From CAVRQM01 sp963723455 (GTDB lineage Bacteria > Pseudomonadota > Alphaproteobacteria > Acetobacterales > Acetobacteraceae), in the NCBI GenBank assembly GCA_963723455.1, contig CAVRQM010000001.1, positions 1,054,001 to 1,118,000 of the forward strand: 64,000 bases of DNA, written 5' to 3'. A model generated the notes under the pieces. It was not told the DNA's origin. It did not search any database and saw nothing but the letters and a program-made list of their open reading frames with translations. Positions 41,887 to 50,707 of the stretch are shown piece by piece; position 1 is the stretch's first letter; each line of letters begins with the position of its first letter. The position numbers and the translations under genes were made by a program.

Positions 41887-43575
41887 TCAGGCCGCCTGCA
41901 CGCCGCCGACGAAGGCGCGCACCTCGCCGGACAGCGTGCCGGCCTGCTGCGACAGTTCGCCGGCCGCGCCCAGCACGCGGGCGGCCGCGGCTCCGGTGGC
42001 GGTTGCGGCCTCACGCACGCCGGCGATGTTGGTGGTGACATCCTGCGTGCTGCGCGCGGTCTGCTGGACGCTGCGCGCGATCTCGGCGGTGGCCGCGCCC
42101 TGCTGCTCGACAGCCGCGGCGATGGTCGTCGCGATGGCGCTCAGCTCCTCGATCACGCCGGCGATGCCCTTGATCGCGGCCACCGCCTCACGCGTGGCCG
42201 ACTGCACCTGCGCGATCTGGGCGCCGATCTCCTCGGTGGCGCGCCCGGTCTGGTTGGCGAGGTTCTTGACCTCCGAGGCGACCACCGCGAAGCCCTTGCC
42301 GGCGTCGCCGGCGCGCGCCGCCTCGATCGTGGCGTTCAGCGCCAGCAGATTGGTCTGGCCGGCGATGCTGGTGATCAGCTCGACCACCTGGCCGATCTTC
42401 TGCGCGCCGTCGGACAGCGCGCGCACGATCGCGTCGGTGCGGCGGGTGCCGTCCACCGCCTTTTCGGTGATCCGCGCCGCCTGGGTCACCTGCCGGCTGA
42501 TCTCGGCGATCGACGCGCTCAGCTGCTCGGCGGCGGCCGCGACCGTCTGCACCCCGGCGCTGGCCTGCCCGGCGGCGGCGGCCACCGTGGTCGCCTGCTG
42601 ATCGGCCTGCGTGGCGCTGGAGGACATGGTTTGCGCCGTGACCTCCATCTGCGTCGATGCGGCGCCGAGCGCGCCCAGCAGCTCGTCCACCTTGGATTCG
42701 AAGGTCCGCACCAGCGAGGCGAGGCGGCCGGCGCGCTGCTCCTTGGCGAGCCGCTCGGCGTCCTGCGCCGCGGTCAGCTCGGCGGCGCGGATCATGCTGT
42801 CCTTGAACACCTGCACCGCCCCGGCCATGCCGCCGATCTCGTCGCCGCGCCCGACGCCCGGGACGGACGCCGCCATGTCGCGCTCGGCCAGCCGGCGCAT
42901 CGCCGCGGTCATGGCGGTGATCGGCGCAGAGATGCCGCGGATCAGCAGCCAGCCGAGCGCCAGGCAGGCGAACGCCATCGCCGCCAGCAGCACGCCGATC
43001 CAGGTCTGCGCCGCGGCGCCGGCGGCCATGCTGCGGTCGTTGAACTCGCCGGCCTGGCGGTTCTGGAAATCCAGGTCGGCCTTGATGGCGCCCCGGAGAT
43101 CGTCGGTGATCCTGAAGAAGTCGCCGATCAGGTAGTCGCGCGCGTCGTCGCCGTGGCCGGACTCGTTCAGCTGGGCGATGTGCTGCTCGGCTGCGGTGAA
43201 CGCCTGCCAGGCGGTCCTGATGGCGTCGGCATCGGCCCGCTCCTCGCCCGGATCGACGTCCTGCTCGTATGCCGCGAACGCCGCCCGCATCGCCGCATCG
43301 AGAGCCTTGGCGCGCGCGTCGAGCGCGTCGCGCTCGGCCTGCGTCTGCGCCAGCTGCCGCAGCGCGTCCAGGGCGCGCAGCCGCTCGGCGCCCTTTGCGA
43401 CCTCCTCGACCTGCAGCACGCTGGCCACGTTGGCGGTGATGACCGCGGCATCGGCGCCCAGCGTGCGGACCTGGACCACGGCGAACGCGCCGAGCGCCAC
43501 GGTGCAGCAGAGCACGACGGCAAAGGCCATGACGATCTTGGTCCGGATGCTGACGCGCGCGAACAGGTGCGACAC
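41887..43575 (-). CDS. Methyl-accepting chemotaxis protein
   Basis: A 562-residue chemoreceptor. TM1 is at about 14-36 (IVMAFAVVLCCTVALGAFAV), then a periplasmic four-helix-bundle-like sensor (about 37-185), TM2 (WIGVLLAAMAFACLALGWLL), a HAMP domain and the cytoplasmic hairpin with the conserved tip GQVVELITSIAGQTNLLALN...EAARAGDAGKGFAVVASEVKNLA. There is no NWETF-type pentapeptide at the C-terminus (ends FVGGVQAA). Start GTG 43,575 excludes a non-conserved extension. It converges on the chaperone gene with a 9-bp gap and lies downstream of flgH. The ligand is unknown. Confidence 0.93.
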   Translation of the reverse strand: MSHLFARVSIRTKIVMAFAVVLCCTVALGAFAVVQVRTLGADAAVITANVASVLQVEEVAKGAERLRALDALRQLAQTQAERDALDARAKALDAAMRAAFAAYEQDVDPGEERADADAIRTAWQAFTAAEQHIAQLNESGHGDDARDYLIGDFFRITDDLRGAIKADLDFQNRQAGEFNDRSMAAGAAAQTWIGVLLAAMAFACLALGWLLIRGISAPITAMTAAMRRLAERDMAASVPGVGRGDEIGGMAGAVQVFKDSMIRAAELTAAQDAERLAKEQRAGRLASLVRTFESKVDELLGALGAASTQMEVTAQTMSSSATQADQQATTVAAAAGQASAGVQTVAAAAEQLSASIAEISRQVTQAARITEKAVDGTRRTDAIVRALSDGAQKIGQVVELITSIAGQTNLLALNATIEAARAGDAGKGFAVVASEVKNLANQTGRATEEIGAQIAQVQSATREAVAAIKGIAGVIEELSAIATTIAAAVEQQGAATAEIARSVQQTARSTQDVTTNIAGVREAATATGAAAARVLGAAGELSQQAGTLSGEVRAFVGGVQAA

Positions 43576-43686
43576 TCGATGATCTCCATGCAGCCCTGCG
43601 CCGTGCTCGCGCCGGGTCGGTGACAAGGGGCCTCGTGTCGTAGCGGCCACAGCTTAATGCGCGGTTTCCCGCAGCCGCGCCGCGGC

Positions 43687-44436
43687 TCAGAACGGCAGCA
43701 GCGCGTCCAGCAGCTCCTGGCCGTAGCGCGGGCTCTGCACGTCGCTCAGCTCGCCGCGGCCGCCGTACGAAATGCGCGCCTCGGCCAGCCGATCGTGCAG
43801 CACGGTGTTGTCGCTGGCGATGTCCTGCGGGCGCACCACGCCGGTCACCGTCAGCACGCGCAGCTCGCGGTTGATGCGCATCTCCTGCCGCGCCGCCACC
43901 ACCAGATTGCCGTTGGCCAGCACCTGCGTCACCACGCCGGCGACGCGCAGGGTCACCGTCTCGCTGCGCTTGTTCTCGCCGGCGCCGTTCACGCCGTTGT
44001 TGCTGCTGGTGTTGACCAGCGAGGCTGGCGTGGCGCCGGCGAAGATGTGCGGGATCTTGTTTTCCAGGCCGAAGAAGTTGCTGACGCCGCCGGTCTCGGT
44101 GCCGTTGCGCGTCGCCTGCGTGGTGTCCTTGACGTCGGCCGCGTCGCTGACATTGACCAGGATCGTGATGATGTCGCCGACCGCGGCGGCGCGCTGGTCC
44201 TTGAAGAACGCGCGGCTGCCGGTGCGCCACAGGCTGCCCGGCTCGGGCGGCAGCACCTGGGCGGCCGGCATCGGCATGGTCAGCGGCCGCCAGCTTGGCG
44301 CGGCGGTGGGATCGGCGGTCGGGGTCATCGCCGGTGGCCGGCCGATCTCCGATAGCCGGGTCAGCGTGCCGCAGCCGGCCAGCAGCCCCGGCAGCAGCAG
44401 CAGCAGCCGCAGCCGGATCGCGCCGCGGCCGGTCAT
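43687..44436 (-). CDS. flgH: Flagellar L-ring protein
   Basis: FlgH forms the outer-membrane L-ring around the flagellar rod. The 249-residue precursor has a lipoprotein signal with lipobox LLAGC (about 18-22). The mature part includes GSLWRTGSRAFFKDQRAAAVGDIITILVNVSDAA and the typical NGNLVVAARQEMRINRELRVLTVTGVVRP...ARISYGGRGEL. It is the last gene of flgF-flgG-flgA-flgH, with a four-base overlap with flgA. Confidence 0.97.
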   Translation of the reverse strand: MTGRGAIRLRLLLLLPGLLAGCGTLTRLSEIGRPPAMTPTADPTAAPSWRPLTMPMPAAQVLPPEPGSLWRTGSRAFFKDQRAAAVGDIITILVNVSDAADVKDTTQATRNGTETGGVSNFFGLENKIPHIFAGATPASLVNTSSNNGVNGAGENKRSETVTLRVAGVVTQVLANGNLVVAARQEMRINRELRVLTVTGVVRPQDIASDNTVLHDRLAEARISYGGRGELSDVQSPRYGQELLDALLPF

Positions 44437-45428
44437 GGCAGCAGGCCGGCGTGCGCGATCGCGGGGCGGAACTGGCCGGCCGCCGGGCGCAGCGGCAGGC
44501 TGCCCGGCTGCAGGCGCACCGCGCCGGGGCCGGTGACCTCGGCCAGCAGCACGGCGCGGCTCACCGGGTTCAATATGCTGATGCGCGCCCCGACGGCGCC
44601 CGCCTCCAGCGCCTCGCCGACCGAGGACAGCGCCAGCCCGCCGCTGTCCAACGTGATCGCGACGATGCCGCCGCGCGACACGACTTCGGGCGGCTCCAGC
44701 CCGGCCAGCAGCAGCGGCTCGCCCTCGGCGATGGCGCGGCGCGGCGCCAAGCCCGACACCTGTGCGGCGCTGCGCACCGCCTCGCCGCGCAGTGCGGCGC
44801 TGCGCACCCGGGCCGGGCGCAGGTCGGCCGGCGACAGCAGGGCGCCGGCGTCAAGCCGGCGGGCGGCCACCAGCACGTCCTGCATCGCCTGCACCTCGCC
44901 GCTGACGCGCAGGTGCAGCGGCGCCATGTCCGCGCCGGTGACCGCCACCCCGGCGCTGAAGCGGAGGCTGGCGGCGTCGAACGACAGCTGCTCGATCGCC
45001 GCCTGCGCGTGCGCGTCCGGGGCCACCAGCGGGCCGGCGAAGCCGGGCAGGTCCACATCGCCGTCCGGCGCGCCGACGCCGTCCAGCGCGCCGCGCAGCG
45101 CCGCCAGCACCGCCGCGCGCGGCAGCGGCACGCCGGGACGCTGCAGCACCGCGCGGTCCTCCTGTGAGGCCGGGCGCCAGGCCACCCCGAACTCGCGGGC
45201 GATGGCGGCCAGTTGCGGCGCCTCCACGGTGATGCTGTCGCCCGGCGCGGGGGCGGGGCCGAGTGCGAGGCTGGCGCGCGGGCCGGCGTCGTCGAACAGG
45301 TCCGACAGGCGCACCACGGCGCTGCCCAGCGTGGTGAGCGGCCGCAGCATCGCGGCGGTCGCGGGATGAGCCAAAGAAGCGGCCACGGCCAGCACGGCAG
45401 GAATCGCGCGCATGAACGGCGTCCTCAT
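44433..45428 (-). CDS. flgA: Flagella basal body P-ring assembly protein
   Basis: FlgA is a periplasmic chaperone for P-ring (FlgI) assembly. The 331-residue protein has a Sec signal peptide (MRTPFMRAIPAVLAVAASLA), two beta-domains and a C-terminal SAF domain with LDAGALLSPADLRPARVRSA, APRRAIAEGEPLLLAGLEPPEVVSRG and a final ISILNPVSRAVLLAEVTGPG. It is longer than enterobacterial FlgA, as is common in Alphaproteobacteria. Both ends overlap neighbours by four bases. Confidence 0.94.
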   Translation of the reverse strand: MRTPFMRAIPAVLAVAASLAHPATAAMLRPLTTLGSAVVRLSDLFDDAGPRASLALGPAPAPGDSITVEAPQLAAIAREFGVAWRPASQEDRAVLQRPGVPLPRAAVLAALRGALDGVGAPDGDVDLPGFAGPLVAPDAHAQAAIEQLSFDAASLRFSAGVAVTGADMAPLHLRVSGEVQAMQDVLVAARRLDAGALLSPADLRPARVRSAALRGEAVRSAAQVSGLAPRRAIAEGEPLLLAGLEPPEVVSRGGIVAITLDSGGLALSSVGEALEAGAVGARISILNPVSRAVLLAEVTGPGAVRLQPGSLPLRPAAGQFRPAIAHAGLLP

Positions 45429-46210
45429 CGCAGGTTGGTCAGGGTGGACAGCATCTCGTCGCTGGCGGTGATGACCTTGCTGTTCATCTCGTAGGCGCGC
45501 TGGGCGGTGATCAGGTTGGTGATCTCGCTGACCACGTTGACGTTGCTGGTCTCGACGAAGCCCTGCTGCACCGAGCCGAAGCCGGGCGAAGCCGGCGTGC
45601 CGGTGACCGCGTTGCCCGATGCCGCCGATTGCAGGAACAGGTTGTCGCCCTGCGCATCCAGCCCGGCGTCGTTGGGGAACGACGCGAGCTGGATCTGGCC
45701 CACGGTCTGCGGCGCGGTCTGGCCGTCCAACGTCACCTGCACCTGTCCGGCGGTGTTGATCGCGACGTTGGTGGCGTTGCTGGGGATGGTGATGCCGGGC
45801 TGCACGACGAACCCGTCCGCCGAAACGATCTGGCCGTCCGGCGACAGCGAGAACGTGCCGTCGCGGGTGTAGGCGGTGTCGCCCGAGGGCAGCGTGACCT
45901 GGAAATAGCCGTTGCCCTGGATCGCCAGATCCAGGCTGTTGGAGGTCTGCTGCAGGTTGCCCTGCTCGTCGATGCGGTAGATCGCGGCGGTCTTGACGCC
46001 CAGGCCGACCTGCGCGCCGGACGGCACCACCGAGCCGCTGTCCGACGAGTTGGACCCGACGCGGCGCAGGTTCTGGTAGATCAGATCCTGGAACTCGGCC
46101 CGCCGCCGCTTGAAGCCCGTCGTGGTCATGTTGGCGATGTTGTTGGAGATGACCTCGACGTTGGTCTGCTGCGCCTGCATCCCGGTGCCGGCGATGTCGA
46201 GCGATCGCAT
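45425..46210 (-). CDS. flgG: Flagellar distal rod protein
   Basis: FlgG builds the distal rod of the flagellum. The 261 residues are the canonical length and include the N-terminal MRSLDIAGTGMQAQQTNVEV with SNNIANMTTTGFKRRRAEFQDLIYQ, the GNGYFQVTLPSGDTAYTRDG core and the C-terminal helix GFVETSNVNVVSEITNLITAQRAYEMNSKVI. ATG 46,210 follows AGGAGG. It lies 14 bp after flgF. Confidence 0.98.
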   Translation of the reverse strand: MRSLDIAGTGMQAQQTNVEVISNNIANMTTTGFKRRRAEFQDLIYQNLRRVGSNSSDSGSVVPSGAQVGLGVKTAAIYRIDEQGNLQQTSNSLDLAIQGNGYFQVTLPSGDTAYTRDGTFSLSPDGQIVSADGFVVQPGITIPSNATNVAINTAGQVQVTLDGQTAPQTVGQIQLASFPNDAGLDAQGDNLFLQSAASGNAVTGTPASPGFGSVQQGFVETSNVNVVSEITNLITAQRAYEMNSKVITASDEMLSTLTNLR

Positions 46211-46224
46211 GATGGGCCTCCTGC

Positions 46225-46971
46225 TCAGCCGTTGCGGTTCAGGATCTTGTCGATGGCGGCGGACTGGCGATCGGCCTCGCCCTGGACGAACTGGCTGACG
46301 AACTGGAACTCGCGCACGTCGTCCATCATGCGGGTGATCTCGGCGATCGGCTGGACGTTGCTTTCCTGCACCGCGCCCTGCACCAGCTGCGGTGCGGCGA
46401 CCGGCGCGGTGGGGTCGGTCGTGGCGTACAGACGGCCGCCCTGCGCCTGCAGGTTCGCCTCGCTGCTGGGCGCCACAACGCCGATGCTGCCGAGCTGGCC
46501 GTTCTGGCTGCTGATGGTGCCGTCGCCGGCCACGGTGATCTGCGTGTCGGCCGGCGCCACGGCGAGCGGCTGGCCATTGCGGTCGAGCAGCGCGTTGCCG
46601 TCGGGATCGACGATCCGGCCGCTTGGCGACAGCATGAAATGTCCCGCCCGGGTCAGCCGCGCGCCGCTGGGGGTCTGCACCGAGAACCAGCCGGCCGGGT
46701 TGCCGATGGCGATGTCGAACGGGTTTGCCGTATGGGTCAGCGGCCCCGGCTGCCGCTCGCGCCAGGTCGCGCGGTCCTGGGTGAAGACCAGCGCGCGATC
46801 GCCGGCGGGCAGGCCGGGGACCGCCGGCTGGCGCACCAGCCAGTCGCTGAACTGCGTGCGCTCGGCGCGGTAGCCGGGCGTGCCGGCGTTGGCGATGTTG
46901 TTGGCGGTGACGTCCATGGCCCGCTGCTGCGCCATCAGGCGCGACAGCGCGATGCTGGTGGTGTTGTCCAA
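46225..46971 (-). CDS. flgF: Flagellar proximal rod protein
   Basis: FlgF is a proximal rod subunit. The 248-residue protein starts LDNTTSIALSRLMAQQRAMD (TTG start 46,971, GGAG eight bases upstream), continues with TANNIANAGTPGYRAERTQF and has the typical end GAVQESNVQPIAEITRMMDDVREFQFVSQFVQ. It is the first gene of the flgF-flgG-flgA-flgH operon, 35 bp downstream of a sigma-54 promoter. Confidence 0.96.
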   Translation of the reverse strand: MDNTTSIALSRLMAQQRAMDVTANNIANAGTPGYRAERTQFSDWLVRQPAVPGLPAGDRALVFTQDRATWRERQPGPLTHTANPFDIAIGNPAGWFSVQTPSGARLTRAGHFMLSPSGRIVDPDGNALLDRNGQPLAVAPADTQITVAGDGTISSQNGQLGSIGVVAPSSEANLQAQGGRLYATTDPTAPVAAPQLVQGAVQESNVQPIAEITRMMDDVREFQFVSQFVQGEADRQSAAIDKILNRNG

Positions 46972-47005
46972 GTCCCGGCTCCGGCGCTGCGATGCCGCCA
47001 GCAGC

Positions 47006-47020
47006 GCAAGGCGCGTGCCA
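47006..47020 (-). promoter_or_regulatory. Sigma-54 promoter of flgFGAH
   Basis: On the minus strand the sequence is CTGGCACGCGCCTTGCG: the -24 element TGGCAC (47,020-47,015) and -12 element TTGC (47,009-47,006) with the invariant 5-bp spacing. Transcription would start near 46,995, about 25 nt before the flgF start. Sigma-54 control of rod and hook genes is known in Caulobacter and Rhodobacter. Confidence 0.85.
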
Positions 47021-47089
47021 GCGCCGGCGCCCCCGGTTCGCCTTGGCGGACATGGCGAGCGGCGGCAGATCGTGCCGGGTCGCAGCCGC

Positions 47090-47118
47090 GCCGGCCCGGC
47101 ACGTTGCGCCGGGCCGGC
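47090..47118 (-). terminator. Strong hairpin between dhaK and flgF
   Basis: GCCGGCCCGGC (47,090-47,100) pairs perfectly with GCCGGGCCGGC (47,108-47,118), an 11-bp stem with a 7-nt loop. It begins 22 nt downstream of the dhaK stop and about 70 nt upstream of the flgF promoter. It lacks a T-run but is the strongest intergenic hairpin in the window. Confidence 0.6.
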
Positions 47119-47139
47119 GGGCAGCCGGCGCGTTCGCGG

Positions 47140-48150
47140 TCAGTCGAAGATGCCGCTCGCCTCGCCCCAGCGCAGCGCCGCGGTATGCACCGGCGCATCC
47201 CACAGGTCGCGCAGCTCGCGGTCCATCGCGCAGACCGTCAGCGAGCATCCCGCCATGTCCAGCGAGGTGACGTAGCTGCCCACCAGCGAGCGCGCCACCT
47301 GCAGACCGCGCGCCTCGATGCGCCGGCGCGCCGCTTGATACATCAGGTACAGCTCCATCGCCGGCGTGCCGCCGAAGCCGTTGACGAACAGCAGCACGCC
47401 CTCGCCCGCCGGCTGGTCCAGGTCGTCAAGGATGGCCGCGGTCATCTCGTCGGCCAGCGCATCCGCCGAGGCCAGCTTCTCGCGCCGGCGGCCCGGCTCG
47501 CCGTGAATGCCGACGCCGATCTCGATCTCGTCCTCGCCCAGCGCGAAGGTCGGCTTGCCGGCGGCCGGCACCGTGCAGCTGGTCAAGGCGACGCCCATCG
47601 AGCCGGTGACGCGCACCACCTGCTCGCCGAGCGATTTCAGCGCCCGCGCGTCGCGCCCCTGTTCGGCCGCGGCGCCGACGATCTTTTCCACCACCAGCGT
47701 TCCGGCCACGCCGCGCCGGCCGGCGGAATAGGTGGAGCTGGGCACCGCCACGTCGTCATCGACCAGCAGCGCCTCGATCCGCCCCTCCTCGGCCAGCTCG
47801 CGCGCCATGTCGAAGGCCATCACGTCGCCCTCGTAGTTCTTGACGATGAACAGCACGCCGGCGCCGGTATCGACCGCCTGCGCCGCCGCGTACATCTGGT
47901 CCGGGGTCGGGGCGGTGAACACCTGGCCGGGGCAGGCGGCGTCCAGCATGCCGTGGCCGACGAACCCGGCATGCAGCGGCTCGTGCCCGCTGCCGCCGCC
48001 GGACACCAGCCCGACCTTGCCCGGCTTCAGCGAGCGGCGGCGGAGGTATCTGCGCGCCTCGCCGAGCACGACGATGTCGGCGTGCGCGGCGGCGAAGCCG
48101 TCCAGGCTTTCGGCCAGCATGGTCTCGGCGCCGTTCATCAGCTTTTTCAT
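47140..48150 (-). CDS. dhaK: Dihydroxyacetone kinase subunit DhaK
   Basis: DhaK holds dihydroxyacetone (or a related short ketose) covalently for phosphorylation by DhaL. The 336-residue protein has GLVSGGGSGHEPLHAGFVGHGMLDAACPG with His56, KNYEGDVMAF with Asp109, and the substrate-binding His216 in GVGIHGEPG, corresponding to E. coli His56, Asp109 and His218. ATG 48,150 overlaps the dhaL stop. A DhaM phosphodonor gene is absent. Related kinases in other bacteria act on erythrulose, so the substrate is open. Confidence 0.92.
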   Translation of the reverse strand: MKKLMNGAETMLAESLDGFAAAHADIVVLGEARRYLRRRSLKPGKVGLVSGGGSGHEPLHAGFVGHGMLDAACPGQVFTAPTPDQMYAAAQAVDTGAGVLFIVKNYEGDVMAFDMARELAEEGRIEALLVDDDVAVPSSTYSAGRRGVAGTLVVEKIVGAAAEQGRDARALKSLGEQVVRVTGSMGVALTSCTVPAAGKPTFALGEDEIEIGVGIHGEPGRRREKLASADALADEMTAAILDDLDQPAGEGVLLFVNGFGGTPAMELYLMYQAARRRIEARGLQVARSLVGSYVTSLDMAGCSLTVCAMDRELRDLWDAPVHTAALRWGEASGIFD

Positions 48151-48749
48151 GCGGCGTCCTCCAGCACGCCGCACAGCGCGGCGAGAATCAGCGCGGCCGA
48201 GCGGGCGCCGGCATCGACATGGCCGATGCTGCGCTCGCCCAGGAACGAGGCGCGCCCGCGCACCGCCTGCATCGACGCGGTCGCCTCGGCGGCGCGCAGC
48301 GCGACGCCGGCCAGGTCGGACTCGCCGCGGCGCAGCGCCTCGGCGACGGGCGCCAGCACGTCGAGCATGGTCTTGTGGCCCGGCTCGGCCTTGCCGCGGG
48401 CGCGGACGGCGGCGATGGCGGCATCCAGCGCGGCGAGGCCGTCGGCGCGGGATGGAGCATCGGGGAGCGACTTGCCGGCGGCGATGAAGGCGGTGCCGAA
48501 GATCGCGCCGGACGCGCCGCCCACCGTCATTACCAGGGTCCGCCCCAGCTCCTGCGCCGCCTCGGGCAGCGGCTTCGCGGCGATGGCGTCCTGCTGGTCC
48601 AGCGCCGCGCGAAAGCCGCGCTGCATGTTCAGCCCGTGATCGCCGTCGCCGGCTGCGGCATCGAGCGCGCAGAGTTCATCGGTGTGGGCGATCACGGCAT
48701 CGGCCATCGCCTGCAACAGACGCCGGCGCCGCGCCTCGTCGATCTCCAC
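48147..48749 (-). CDS. dhaL: Dihydroxyacetone kinase subunit DhaL
   Basis: DhaL carries the nucleotide and phosphorylates the ketose bound by DhaK. The 200-residue helical-barrel protein shows the Mg/ADP ligands in LDAAAGDGDHGLNMQRGF, GGASGAIFGTAFIAAGK, GHKTMLDVLAP and the final ERSIGHVDAGARSAALIL. Start GTG 48,749 is chosen where homology begins. It lies 61 bp after the transporter gene potC and overlaps dhaK, making it part of the same transcript. Confidence 0.92.
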   Translation of the reverse strand: MEIDEARRRRLLQAMADAVIAHTDELCALDAAAGDGDHGLNMQRGFRAALDQQDAIAAKPLPEAAQELGRTLVMTVGGASGAIFGTAFIAAGKSLPDAPSRADGLAALDAAIAAVRARGKAEPGHKTMLDVLAPVAEALRRGESDLAGVALRAAEATASMQAVRGRASFLGERSIGHVDAGARSAALILAALCGVLEDAA

Positions 48750-48810
48750 CGCCGCCCCCCTTCCGCTTCGTTGCGGCGAGCGTGGCCGAAGCGCCGCCGC
48801 CGAGCAAGCG

Positions 48811-49626
48811 TCAGGCGGCGGCCCGGCGGCGCTGCAGCAGCAGGGCGATGCCAAGGCAGGACAGGATCAGGGCGAAGCTGAATGCCGTGGTCAGCGTGCC
48901 CAGCGCGTACAGGACCGGGGTGGTGACGTTGGTGGTCATGCCGAACACCTCCAGCGGCAGGGTGTTGAGCGAGCCGTTGGCCATGATGGTGCGGGCGAAC
49001 TCGTCATACGACAGGGTGAAGCCGAACAGCGCCACGCCGATCAGGCTGGGCAGGATCAGCGGCAGCACGACATGGCGGAACGTCTGCCAGGGCGTGGCGC
49101 CCAGGTCGCGCGCCGCCTCCTCGAACCGTCCGTCGAAGCGGTTGAACACCGCGAACATGATCAGCACGCCGAACGGCAGCGTCCATGTCAGATGCGCGCC
49201 GAGCGCCGATCCGTACCAGGTCGGCTGCAGGCCGGCGATGTTGAACATCAGCCCGATGCCGAGCGAGATCAGCACCGAAGGCACGATCAGGCTGGCCACC
49301 ACCACGTAGAACAGCACCGTGGCGCCGACGAACCGCCGCCGGAACGCCAGCCCGGCCAGCAGCGACAGCAGCACCGAAATCGTCATCACCATGCAGGCCA
49401 GGAGCAGCGAGCGCTGCAACGAGCCGGCGAAGTCGCCGACCATCTGCTTGCGAAACAGCTGCGCGAACCAGTGCAGCGATACCCCGTGCATCGGAAATGT
49501 CAGGCTGCCCTGCGCGCCCTGGAACGACAGGATGACGATGGTGATGGTGGGGCCGTACAGGAACAGCACGAACAGCGCGAAGAACGCCGCCAGCGCCCAG
49601 TGCGCGATGCCGCGCCGGTCCATCAT
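48811..49626 (-). CDS. ABC transporter permease, PotC-like
   Basis: About 271 residues with six transmembrane helices and the inner-membrane loop EEAARDLGATPWQTFRHVVLPLILPSLIGVALFGFTLSYDEF, very typical of the second permease (PotC) of polyamine-type importers. MM at 49,626/49,623 gives two adjacent starts. It is the fifth gene of the potA-potD-potB-small ORF-potC-dhaL-dhaK operon. The transported compound is not established; the attached kinase genes suggest a sugar or polyol rather than a polyamine. Confidence 0.9.
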   Translation of the reverse strand: MMDRRGIAHWALAAFFALFVLFLYGPTITIVILSFQGAQGSLTFPMHGVSLHWFAQLFRKQMVGDFAGSLQRSLLLACMVMTISVLLSLLAGLAFRRRFVGATVLFYVVVASLIVPSVLISLGIGLMFNIAGLQPTWYGSALGAHLTWTLPFGVLIMFAVFNRFDGRFEEAARDLGATPWQTFRHVVLPLILPSLIGVALFGFTLSYDEFARTIMANGSLNTLPLEVFGMTTNVTTPVLYALGTLTTAFSFALILSCLGIALLLQRRRAAA

Positions 49627-49666
49627 GGCCCGAGCTTCCCCGGCCGCAGGTTCCTTGGTCCGGGCC

Positions 49667-49795
49667 TCAGAAGTGGCGGTGGACCCGCGCCTGGTACAGC
49701 CCGTAGGCGCCGATGCTGGCCACGGCAATCGCGCCGACCAGCAGGATGACCTGCAGCGCGCCCCAGATCCAGCCGAATGCCTCGCGCATGCGCAT
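49667..49795 (-). CDS. Small single-helix membrane protein in the transporter operon
   Basis: A 42-residue open frame between potB and potC: MRMREAFGWIWGALQVILLV followed by GAIAVASIGAYGLYQARVHR and a final HF. It forms one clear transmembrane helix with a charged cytoplasmic start and a His/Arg-rich end. The gap of 181 bp between the permease genes is otherwise unexplained. The start is 12 bp after the potB stop, with only a distant GGAG, so translational coupling is likely. ATG 49,789 is the alternative start. No family is recognised; small membrane subunits that modulate transporters are known elsewhere. Confidence 0.6.
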   Translation of the reverse strand: MRMREAFGWIWGALQVILLVGAIAVASIGAYGLYQARVHRHF

Positions 49796-49807
49796 GCCGC
49801 ATCGGTA

Positions 49808-50668
49808 TCACAGCTCCTTGCGGATATCGACCACGCGCAGGATGCCCCAGACCATCATCAGCACGACCAGCAGCAGCACCACGGCATTGGCCGCCGCCGC
49901 CGGGTATTGCAGCAGGCTGATCTGGTTGTGCATCATCACCCCGACGGAGGAGGACTGGCCGCCGCTCATCATCTGCACGGTGACGAAATCGCCCATCACC
50001 AGCGTCACCACGAAGATCGTGCCGATGGCGATGCCGGGCAGCGACAGCGGGATGATGACGCAGCGCAGGACGTTCCAGCCGCCGGCCCCGGCATCGCGGG
50101 CCGCCTCGATCAGGCTGCGGTCGATGCGCATCATGGTGTTGAAGATCGGCACCACCATGAACAGCGTCAGCAGATGCACGAAGGTCAGGATCACGGAGAA
50201 ATCCGAGTACAGCAGGAACTCCAGCGGATGCCGGGTCAGGCCCAGCCCGAGCAGCGCGCGGTTGATCAGCCCGTTGCGCCCGAGAAAGGGGATCCACGAG
50301 ATCATGCGGATGATGTTGCTGGTCAGGAAGGGGATGGCGCAGATCTGGAACAGCACCATCTGCCACAGCGTCGTGCGGACGTGGAACGCCAGGAAATAGG
50401 CGACGGTGAAGCCGATCGACAGGGTCAGCGTCCAGACGATCACGGCGTAGCGCAGCGTCTCGAAATAGGTGCGCCAGGTGACCGCCGAGCCCAGCGCGTC
50501 GCGGTAGTTGTCGAGGATGAAGGACGGGATCAGCGAGTATTCGTTGTAGTCCCAGAAGCTGACGATGACGATGGTGGCGACCGGGATCAGCAGGAACACC
50601 GCCAGCACCAGCGCCAGCGGCGTCGCCTGCAGATACGGGGTTGCGCGGTTCGCGGTCGCGGCGGCCAT
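49808..50668 (-). CDS. ABC transporter permease, PotB-like
   Basis: A 286-residue permease with six hydrophobic segments and the conserved loop IEAARDAGAGGWNVLRCVIIPLSLPGIAIGTIFVVTLVMGDFV near the C-terminus. RMISWIPFLGRNGLIN is characteristic of PotB-type subunits. It forms the membrane channel with the PotC-like permease. It follows the binding-protein gene by 39 bp. Confidence 0.92.
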   Translation of the reverse strand: MAAATANRATPYLQATPLALVLAVFLLIPVATIVIVSFWDYNEYSLIPSFILDNYRDALGSAVTWRTYFETLRYAVIVWTLTLSIGFTVAYFLAFHVRTTLWQMVLFQICAIPFLTSNIIRMISWIPFLGRNGLINRALLGLGLTRHPLEFLLYSDFSVILTFVHLLTLFMVVPIFNTMMRIDRSLIEAARDAGAGGWNVLRCVIIPLSLPGIAIGTIFVVTLVMGDFVTVQMMSGGQSSSVGVMMHNQISLLQYPAAAANAVVLLLVVLMMVWGILRVVDIRKEL

Positions 50669-50707
50669 GCTAGGCGACGCCCGTCACGCCCTTATGCCGC
50701 CACGCTC

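Noticed and set aside
43620..43670. Sigma-28 type promoter for the MCP gene
   Set aside because: ATTAAG is present on the minus strand but no GCCGATAA-like element follows at 15 bases.
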